12,374 nt of DNA from CAZEQJ01 sp964514385. GTDB lineage: Bacteria > Bacteroidota > Bacteroidia > Cytophagales > Cyclobacteriaceae. How positions within the stretch are numbered: position 1 is the stretch's first letter; the number at the start of each line of letters is the position of its first letter. Position numbers and translations under genes: made by a program. The stretch is from the NCBI GenBank assembly GCA_964514385.1, contig CAZEQJ010000060.1, forward strand, positions 1 through 12,374, written 5' to 3'. Below the pieces are notes generated by a model. It did no database searches. It saw only the letters and a program-made list of their open reading frames with translations, and had not been told where the DNA came from. Shown in pieces: positions 1-6,265 of the stretch.

Positions 1-43
1 TTACGGCTACTATGCCCAGGATTTTAAAAACATGTTTTTTCAT
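1..43 (-). CDS. Small leader-type secreted peptide, 5' end only (cut by window edge)
   Basis: Reading leftward, an ATG at 43-41 opens a frame for 14 codons (MKKHVFKILGIVAV) before the left edge cuts it. These residues are identical to the first 14 of the peptide at 10111-10464, and the DNA upstream is also duplicated there (see the repeats at 1-188 and 10422-10608). It is therefore almost certainly the start of another peptide of the AFEEGGG type. It lies 146 bp downstream of the signal peptidase stop on the same strand. Its core and any following propeller lie outside the window. Confidence 0.8.
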   Translation of the reverse strand, partial: MKKHVFKILGIVAV

Positions 44-188
44 CTTGCTATGTTTTATGTGAAAAATTAATTGAATTAGTGTGAATGATATTTGCGGTTT
101 TTCTCATACTTAAAATGAAGTTACAAAGCAATTTTCGGAATTCCAAATAATCGTTTTTTTTTTTTGATTTTACCTATTTTTTATTCTG
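1..188. repeat. Duplicated leader-plus-upstream region, copy A
   Basis: About 188 bp align with 10422-10608 at high identity with only small indels. The copy covers the first codons of the peptide gene and about 145 bp upstream of its ATG. Two stretches are exact between copies: a 17-mer at 78-94 and an 18-mer at 113-130. A T run at 154-165 (an A tract in the direction of transcription) is kept but differs in length. Conservation outside coding sequence suggests promoter or 5' UTR function. I could not place a convincing Bacteroidota -33/-7 pair (TTG / TAnnTTTG). The similarity stops 1-2 bp before the signal peptidase stop codon at 190-192. Confidence 0.85.
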
Positions 189-189
189 C

Positions 190-1173
190 TTATTTTATTT
201 TTCGCCATGAAATGGAGGTTTTCTTATCATTTACTAACACAAAGCCTGTTTTGCCAATGATATGGTCCTCCGGTATGGGCCCCCATATTCTTGAGTCGCT
301 GGATTCATACCGCTGGTCTCCCATCATAAAATAATAATTGTGTTTAAAGGTGTAACTACTCACTTGCCTGCCTTCAATGTACACATGTCCACGCTCTACC
401 TGAATCGTATCCACCTCGTACTGTCTGATCAATGGTGCGTAGGTATGGAGCATTTCATGATCCAGGTTAATCTGCATCCCTTTATATGGGATGACATATG
501 GGCCATAAAAATCAATGGACCAGCGCTCATGTGACTCCCAGGGATATGCCTTTTGTTTTACACTATCCGGATAGATAGAGGCCGGGCTTAGCATGGGATA
601 GCGCTGTATTAATGTATCGTATTTATCCTGATCCAGATAAACCAATAGTGAATCACCCTGCCTGTTTTTTACCCAAAGATCCAGGTCGTCTGCTATTTTC
701 AGTGTTGTCTTATTTTTCTCCATGGTATATCGCTTATGAAGCGTGGTGGCATCGGGTGTTATTTTCACCGCATTAATAAATGTTTCCGCATTTCGTACTT
801 GTATGGTATCACCCGGTAGCCCGATCAGTCGCTTTACAAATACGCGGGTGGGGTCAGCCGGATTAAATAATACAATATCAAAACGCTCTATCTTCCCATA
901 TCCCGGTGCTCTTTTTATAATGGATGGTAAGGACCTCTCTTTTATCAGGCAATTAACCCAGGGTAGGTCTCGCGTATTTCCGGGAATACGTGCCCCGTAC
1001 TTGAGCTTGTTAACCACCAACACATCTCCGGGTATGATGGTATTCATCATCGAGGGGCTCGGTACATAGTAGATCTCGAGCATAAACACCCGGATGAAGA
1101 CTGCCAGAAAAAAAAGGCCAAGAGAATAGCTTATGATTTTGATTATTCGGCGGATGGAGCTCCGTGACAGCAT
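190..1173 (-). CDS. lepB: Signal peptidase I (S26 family), probably an accessory copy serving the peptide cluster
   Basis: Membrane-anchored serine protease that removes signal peptides on the outer face of the inner membrane. One transmembrane helix lies at about residues 13-32. Box B has PSPSM with the likely nucleophile Ser41 (usual form PSGSM). Box D is VKRLIGLPGD with the general-base Lys114. Box E is GDQRYESSDSR at 285-295. At 327 aa it has the long form common in Bacteroidota, with an insert of over 100 residues between boxes D and E. It starts 32 bp after the ligase-like gene on the same strand and is probably last in the leftward operon, although the peptide at 43 could also be reached by read-through. 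Since its neighbours encode small precursors with an A-x-A-like site, a dedicated processing role is plausible (inference). The family call is firm; whether the genome has another lepB cannot be seen. Confidence 0.93.
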   Translation of the reverse strand: MLSRSSIRRIIKIISYSLGLFFLAVFIRVFMLEIYYVPSPSMMNTIIPGDVLVVNKLKYGARIPGNTRDLPWVNCLIKERSLPSIIKRAPGYGKIERFDIVLFNPADPTRVFVKRLIGLPGDTIQVRNAETFINAVKITPDATTLHKRYTMEKNKTTLKIADDLDLWVKNRQGDSLLVYLDQDKYDTLIQRYPMLSPASIYPDSVKQKAYPWESHERWSIDFYGPYVIPYKGMQINLDHEMLHTYAPLIRQYEVDTIQVERGHVYIEGRQVSSYTFKHNYYFMMGDQRYESSDSRIWGPIPEDHIIGKTGFVLVNDKKTSISWRKIK

Positions 1174-1205
1174 GGAGTCAAAATTAAGGTATTTTTAAGG
1201 ATTAA

Positions 1206-2969
1206 TTAGCCAACTGCTTGTAGAAGTGTGTTCATTTCCTCCCTCATTTCGGTAATTGCTGGTGAAGGCACTTTTACTTCCATATTTAACAGGTAGTTAG
1301 CCATTTCCATGGCTTTCTCCTTTTCTCCTTCGGCTTCATAAAGTTTTGCCAACAGGTATATGGGATATAATTTATAGGGCATCAGGTAATGTGATAGATA
1401 AAAGTAAAACGCTGCTTTTTCATAATTCCCTGTTTCCTGGTAACATAACCCCAGGTTATTAAACACATAGGGGTCGCAATAATAGTCAATGGCTCGTTCC
1501 AGTTTTGGAATGGCGGCCTCACAGTTACCCTGAAGTTTTAATGCTTGACCATATTTAAAATAATAATATCCATCGGTGGATTTGGCCTCCTCTATGCCTG
1601 CCATAAGGTTAACAGCATCTTCGTAATTGCCAAAATCAAAGTTTTGTAATGCCTCCTGATATTGCTCCTGAATGCTTTTATTAGATATCGTTTGAATAAC
1701 CATAGCCACACCAGCTAACACAATTCCTGCCAGACCTAAAATTTGCATTACCTTAAGTATGTTGAACGAATGGAGCCCGGAGAAAGAAGCAGCTACTCCC
1801 AGCAGTATATAAAACAAAAGATGTATGACCCTGATATCAAATGGGTATGAAAACTGGGCAAAAACGATAAGTGAAATCAATGCAGCCAACGCTACCTTAT
1901 ACGGCAGGTTGTTGGTATATCTCTTTTTCAACCATTGAACGCATACGATCCCAATCATACCTCCAAAAAGCAAAAGCCCCACCAGTCCCTCTTCCACCAG
2001 TATGCGCATGGTTTCATTAAAAGCATACTCGCCGGTGCCTGCCACCGGAATGAAATCAGGGTTGAAATTATCACCTCCAAAATAGTTGACTTGTGCAGCA
2101 CCAAAAGTGGGACGAAACATATTAAACCCGGCACCAAAGAATGGATCGTTTAAAAAAGCCTGCCATGAGACTTTATACATCAGTATTCGGCCCAATGCTG
2201 ATTCATATTTCAGTTGAAACAGAAAAATCCCTGCCCCTGCTACCAGCACAATCAATACACAAAGTGATACAGCTTTGCGTATGTTGGTTTTAGTCAGCCA
2301 TGCACCCATCATCTTGAACCGTGGATGAAATGAAAACACGACCAACATCCCGACGATAGCCGCTACCCAGGATGCCCGACTCCAGGTAGCTGAAAATGTG
2401 CTGATCATTAACAAGGCCGCTACTCCACCGCCATATTTTATATTGCGATTGGAAGCATATAAATAAAAACCCAGCCCTACCGGAACAATAGTAGATAAAA
2501 ACCCGGCAAAAGGGCCCGGATTAAAAAAGGATCCTGTCATGGCAAACATGGAATGATTACTGGCACGAAACCCATATAGTTGAAGCAATCCTACCATACT
2601 CTCTGCAGCTCCTAGTAGCATGATGCCCAGGACCAGTATAGTAAGGGGTATCAATTCCTTAGCAAGTACTCTAACACAGGCATATAGCATAACCCCCTGA
2701 ATAATTCGAAAAAAGTCAGCGCTGGTAATAAAACCAGGGTTTGTCAAAAGAATATTACCTATCACATAAGCTACATAACCCATCAATAACAGGTCAATAC
2801 TATTTACTTGTTTCGGAGATATCGCTTTTATATTTACTAATAATGCGATCAGCGCCAGGATAGTCAGGCAAATTGAGAATAAAGGAGTACCGTATAATGA
2901 AAAAACGATACTCAGCAACACGCAACAGGCAGGAATGTAATGGTAGTGGGTGTTAATTGTGAGTCTCAA
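1206..2969 (-). CDS. O-antigen ligase-like (Wzy_C family) polytopic membrane protein with C-terminal TPRs
   Basis: 587 aa. Residues 12-430 hold about ten to twelve hydrophobic segments. A large extracytoplasmic loop at about 252-325 contains DPFFGAGFNMFRP, the typical loop pattern of the O-antigen ligase/polymerase superfamily; WSRASW (196-201) is the other familiar motif. Residues 435-587 are helical TPR-like repeats (NNLGLCYQETGNYEKAA and similar). Family members join glycans to lipid A, other glycans or proteins. The substrate here is unknown, and no glycosyltransferase genes lie nearby. Where relatives usually have HN near the loop end, this protein reads FNETMRILVEEG (317-328), so the usual His may be missing. 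The start appears to be TTG directly after the propeller's TAA (TAATTG); the first ATG, at codon 63, would remove the first membrane segments. Confidence 0.85.
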   Translation of the reverse strand: MRLTINTHYHYIPACCVLLSIVFSLYGTPLFSICLTILALIALLVNIKAISPKQVNSIDLLLMGYVAYVIGNILLTNPGFITSADFFRIIQGVMLYACVRVLAKELIPLTILVLGIMLLGAAESMVGLLQLYGFRASNHSMFAMTGSFFNPGPFAGFLSTIVPVGLGFYLYASNRNIKYGGGVAALLMISTFSATWSRASWVAAIVGMLVVFSFHPRFKMMGAWLTKTNIRKAVSLCVLIVLVAGAGIFLFQLKYESALGRILMYKVSWQAFLNDPFFGAGFNMFRPTFGAAQVNYFGGDNFNPDFIPVAGTGEYAFNETMRILVEEGLVGLLLFGGMIGIVCVQWLKKRYTNNLPYKVALAALISLIVFAQFSYPFDIRVIHLLFYILLGVAASFSGLHSFNILKVMQILGLAGIVLAGVAMVIQTISNKSIQEQYQEALQNFDFGNYEDAVNLMAGIEEAKSTDGYYYFKYGQALKLQGNCEAAIPKLERAIDYYCDPYVFNNLGLCYQETGNYEKAAFYFYLSHYLMPYKLYPIYLLAKLYEAEGEKEKAMEMANYLLNMEVKVPSPAITEMREEMNTLLQAVG

Positions 2970-4157
2970 TTACTGCTTATTCTTATACAATATAATGACA
3001 GGATTATCAGATATCTCCCGATTTTCAAGTTTCATTCTAACGTCTTCCTCCAGATCAAGCGCCAGCAGCTTGTCTATTTGAGTAGTGTCAAAATTGACTG
3101 TGGCGAAATAAAAGTAATCTGGCCCTGCATATCGAATTAAATTAAGATTGGCTTCACCAGCTACTTGATTGGTCAAGTCATCATTTAAAAACCCTTTTTT
3201 TATTTCTTGATCATTTTTCCTTATAATTAAGGAGTTGATAGTTGTATGATCATATATATAAGACAAGTATAGATAATTACCAAAGTCATAAAAGGAGTTG
3301 ATTCTATTAACTCCCTTATACTCTGACTGAGCAATCAGCTTATTCCTGTTGGTAATCATCTCATCAAAGACAGCCTTCTCTAATTTTTCTTTTGAAAACG
3401 GATGCTTTGAATCAATTTCCAGATATTTTGATATCTCGCCCTTTGAATTATAAGCATAGATTTTATTGGAAAATGTTGAATAAATAAAGTAGGAATCATC
3501 AGGTCTACGCTGAAGCGTCTCTGTGTTTGAAAAGTTCGAAATAGTAATTTCATCATTCAAGAATTCATCAATAATTACACCTTTATCATTCATCCTCAAT
3601 ACATAGGCAACCTTATTATTTATTGTATTTGTTGTGATGGTAACTAAAAAATCATTAATGCCCATTGACTTTATGGAAATCACTCTAAATACTTCCAAAT
3701 CGAGTTTGATATCTATACTTTTCATAAAAGTACCATCCAGATCAAATACTAATATCTGTTTTCTTGCATTATCTACCAGAAACATTTGCTGACTACCCAG
3801 ATTTACATCAAATGTAGACAAATCATTAAATTCTCCTGGGCCATTACCATACCCACCATATCTACGCAAAAAATTACCTTCAAAATCGAATTCTCCTACT
3901 CCATATTGAGTATTGGCAACAAATACTCTTTTATCAGACACTAATACCTGCAAAGGAAAATCAAGAATAAACTCATTTGTCTGTTGTAAAGGTATTATAG
4001 CTTCAACATCCAGGAATTCAGATAAAAAGATTTGGCCATAAGCTAAAGATTCTGTTGATGACGGTATTTCTTGGTAACTTTTCTGTATTGTGTTTTCCTT
4101 TATATCTGAGCACTGATAAAAAAGAATAACAAACAGGATGGTAAAATTAAATCTCAT
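2970..4157 (-). CDS. 6-bladed beta-propeller lipoprotein (propeller 1)
   Basis: 395 aa. A short hydrophobic N-terminus ends in FYQC, with Cys16 the probable lipidated residue; Gln just before it is atypical, but Ser-Asp after it suits a Bacteroidota lipoprotein. The motif VEAIIPLQQTNEF (51-63) and YGNGPGEF (103-110) match the 6-bladed propeller families (DUF5128 / TolB-like type). Short strand repeats such as FDLDGTFMKS follow, and the C-terminus carries SDNPVIILY. The ATG is 5 bp after the stop of the peptide at 4163-4570, and its TAA is immediately followed by the ligase start. This packing implies one transcript and a peptide-propeller pairing. Binding of the peptide is inferred from context only. 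The gene is visibly AT-richer than the ligase and lepB. Confidence 0.85.
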   Translation of the reverse strand: MRFNFTILFVILFYQCSDIKENTIQKSYQEIPSSTESLAYGQIFLSEFLDVEAIIPLQQTNEFILDFPLQVLVSDKRVFVANTQYGVGEFDFEGNFLRRYGGYGNGPGEFNDLSTFDVNLGSQQMFLVDNARKQILVFDLDGTFMKSIDIKLDLEVFRVISIKSMGINDFLVTITTNTINNKVAYVLRMNDKGVIIDEFLNDEITISNFSNTETLQRRPDDSYFIYSTFSNKIYAYNSKGEISKYLEIDSKHPFSKEKLEKAVFDEMITNRNKLIAQSEYKGVNRINSFYDFGNYLYLSYIYDHTTINSLIIRKNDQEIKKGFLNDDLTNQVAGEANLNLIRYAGPDYFYFATVNFDTTQIDKLLALDLEEDVRMKLENREISDNPVIILYKNKQ

Positions 4158-4162
4158 AATAA

Positions 4163-4570
4163 TTACCTAGGATCAGTAGCACAAAACTGAGTGTAGCCCG
4201 ATATTAATGACAAAGATTTAAAATCAAAATCACAATTTACATCATAATGATGTGTTTCTCTATATGCTCCATTTTTACACTCTCCAGTATTACCTGTTTG
4301 ACAAGTAGATTGATAATATATTATATCCGCATAATTAATTTCACCTTCGCAAGGTCCATTGAAATACGTTGTATACATAGAATAATTAGTATTGCTACAA
4401 TCACCTGAACCTCCTGTTTCTTCAAAAGCCTCAGATATGGTTAATAACTGATGTAAATTAACTCGAGACCGAACTGTTTTATTAAATCGATTCTGTTTTG
4501 ACATTATTAAGTTTAAAACAATAAAAATGAAAAGTGAAATAGCGATTATTACTTTATTTGTATAATTCAT
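4163..4570 (-). CDS. Small exported Cys-rich peptide precursor, AFEE-Gly type (peptide D)
   Basis: 135 aa. A transmembrane leader at about residues 7-23 is followed by a basic, polar linker (24-38). A short helix-like stretch then ends in ISEAFEETGGSG (45-56). The remaining 79 residues carry six cysteines, in the order GDC, GPC, STC, GEC, NC, FC. It is clearly paralogous to the neighbouring peptide at 4611-5003: the spacing of the first four cysteines and the pattern C...GPC...C...G(D/E)C(R/K)NG match. The layout recalls NVEALA proteins of Bacteroides, where the EALA motif sits at the same place. Cleavage after Ala48 (SEA|FEE) by signal peptidase I is inferred. It sits 40 bp after peptide C and 5 bp before propeller 1. 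Function unknown. Confidence 0.8.
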   Translation of the reverse strand: MNYTNKVIIAISLFIFIVLNLIMSKQNRFNKTVRSRVNLHQLLTISEAFEETGGSGDCSNTNYSMYTTYFNGPCEGEINYADIIYYQSTCQTGNTGECKNGAYRETHHYDVNCDFDFKSLSLISGYTQFCATDPR

Positions 4571-4610
4571 GATGCAATTAGTTTAAATGACAATTTTTAA
4601 TGAGTGAAAT

Positions 4611-5003
4611 TTATTCAGGACAAGGAAGATTTTCTGAGTAATTCTGTTGACCAGTTTCAAATACAGCTATTTGTTCACAGCTAGCATTAAAATTATATAC
4701 AATTTGCAAATCTCCGTTTCTACAATCTCCTTCGATTGAACCACTACAATCATTCTTATCGTATCTTTTAATCCTATAATCTTCGCCACATGGCCCATAA
4801 TGTTGATTAACTATTACAAAGTCAAAGGAATTATCACAAAAACCTCCACTTCCGCCACCTTCTTCAAACGCCTGAGCAGTTGTTAATAAGTTATTTAGCA
4901 ATATATCTGAAGAAGCATTGGTTTTGAGATAATTTAGGTTCATGTTAAATATAATTAGACCCATTGTAATACATAATAAAAGTACTCGACTTAAATTTTT
5001 CAT
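4611..5003 (-). CDS. Small exported Cys-rich peptide precursor, AFEE-Gly type (peptide C)
   Basis: 130 aa. The hydrophobic leader spans about residues 6-23. The linker ends in TAQAFEEGGGSGG (42-54), with a predicted A-x-A site after Ala45. The C-terminal part of about 80 residues has six cysteines (GFC, GPC, NDC, GDC, SC, PC) aligned with those of peptide D. The start ATG overlaps the stop of propeller 2 in an ATGA arrangement (5000-5003), indicating translational coupling. That an upstream propeller and a downstream peptide share an overlap shows these genes form one operon and not accidental neighbours. An even number of cysteines suggests three disulfides after export (inference). No known toxin or enzyme motif is recognisable. 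Confidence 0.8.
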   Translation of the reverse strand: MKNLSRVLLLCITMGLIIFNMNLNYLKTNASSDILLNNLLTTAQAFEEGGGSGGFCDNSFDFVIVNQHYGPCGEDYRIKRYDKNDCSGSIEGDCRNGDLQIVYNFNASCEQIAVFETGQQNYSENLPCPE

Positions 5004-6172
5004 GATGTTGATTTTAATTGATATTCTATAATTATCGGATTATCCGATAAAGTCTTAGTTAAGATTTCGTTTTTCAAATCAGGATTATCTGTTACGGACG
5101 CTAATCTGGTTAACATTGCCTCATCATCAGGGAAAACAGCAAAATAAAATCTATTGATACCAGCATAATGAAATTTATCCTGAAACCACACATCGATTAG
5201 CTCACCTGATATATCATCCTTAAATAAGCCTTTATATATTTCATTATCACATTTATTAATGATTAAATAATTTACCCTATATCTATTATATTTGTAGGTT
5301 AAAAAGATGAAATTATCAGATTCAAGGTAGGTTTTTGAATGTAATCCCAAATAGGTAAAAGAGGAATAGTCCATTATACTAAGGTTATTTCGATATAACC
5401 TCGTTAGGTCTTGAGTTAACATTTCAGCATTATAGCCTTCTAATGAATTTTGGATTAGCTTCAACGATATACTACCGTTTTTATATGTATACACTTTATC
5501 TGATAGATAGGGATTTATTGAGTATTCATTACTGTCCACTCGCGAAATTGAATGGAACTTATAGAGTGACCAAATAGTGGGTTCTTCATGTAAATATGTA
5601 TTTATCACATCACCATTATCATTTATTTTTATTAAAAAAGGAATATCACTTATTGTATGATTCATCGGGATAACAAGGAATCCATCCCTAATTCTTTTGA
5701 AATCTGTTATTTTCTCTACATCATTGATATTTATGATTGTCTTCCCTAAGAAATTTCCATTGAAATCATACCGATAAATTTCTTTTCTTATATAATCTAA
5801 TAGAAATATTTCAGATTTTGAATGTTCTATATCAAATGAATGCAGGGATCTATATTCGCCTGGTCCATTGCCACGAGCTCCGATGATATTTACTAACTCA
5901 CCTTTTTTATTAAATTTTGCTAAGCCTGCTTTATCAAGAATGAATATAAAGTTATCTGTTATTTCTACTTGACTTATTGAGGTGATAGCAAATTCATCAG
6001 AAGTCTCAAGAGGAATAATATTTTCCACCTCCAAAAACGTTGACATGGGTACATGGTTATATTCTTCCTCCTCCCATTTTGCATCAATCACAAACTCAGC
6101 ATTATCAGTAGAATAATCGTCTTTGGGTAAACACGAAAAGAGAAAAATAGAGAGGAGAAAAAATCTTAGCAT
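5000..6172 (-). CDS. 6-bladed beta-propeller lipoprotein (propeller 2)
   Basis: 390 aa. The signal is a textbook lipoprotein one, hydrophobic and ending in LFSC (Cys14), followed by an acidic stretch that often marks surface export in Bacteroidota. VENIIPLETSDEF (49-61) and GARGNGPGEY (98-107) are the hallmark motifs of the 6-bladed propeller family. Repeats like YDFNGNFLGK follow, and the C-terminus has SDNPIIIEY. It is the first gene of the leftward series, 93 bp from the divergent transglutaminase-like gene, and its TGA overlaps the next ATG by 4 bp. It is closest in motifs to propeller 1. Catalytic activity is not indicated; such propellers are generally taken to be binding proteins. The peptide partner assignment (C, D or both) is a guess from position. 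Confidence 0.87.
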   Translation of the reverse strand: MLRFFLLSIFLFSCLPKDDYSTDNAEFVIDAKWEEEEYNHVPMSTFLEVENIIPLETSDEFAITSISQVEITDNFIFILDKAGLAKFNKKGELVNIIGARGNGPGEYRSLHSFDIEHSKSEIFLLDYIRKEIYRYDFNGNFLGKTIININDVEKITDFKRIRDGFLVIPMNHTISDIPFLIKINDNGDVINTYLHEEPTIWSLYKFHSISRVDSNEYSINPYLSDKVYTYKNGSISLKLIQNSLEGYNAEMLTQDLTRLYRNNLSIMDYSSFTYLGLHSKTYLESDNFIFLTYKYNRYRVNYLIINKCDNEIYKGLFKDDISGELIDVWFQDKFHYAGINRFYFAVFPDDEAMLTRLASVTDNPDLKNEILTKTLSDNPIIIEYQLKSTS

Positions 6173-6265
6173 TAGTAATTTTAAATGTACTTAGAACAAT
6201 AATAAGGTTTATTTTTTTTTCAAAATATTATTTGTATAATTACCTTAATACCAGCATAAACCACT
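6173..6265. promoter_or_regulatory. Divergent intergenic region, presumed to hold two opposing promoters
   Basis: These 93 bp separate the starts of propeller 2 (leftward) and the transglutaminase-like lipoprotein (rightward), so promoters for both should lie here. The stretch is extremely AT-rich, with a T run near 6212-6220. I found only near-misses to the Bacteroidota -7 box TAnnTTTG (for example TATTATTTG at about 6228-6236 on the plus strand, one base too long), so no precise promoter is claimed. Confidence 0.4.

Noticed and set aside
1935..2153. Overlapping ORFs on both strands inside the ligase-like gene
   Set aside because: Shadow frames of a conserved coding region with a clear family match.
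2940..3140. Plus-strand ORF across the ligase/propeller junction
   Set aside because: Antisense to two real genes, with no signal, motif or spacing to support it.
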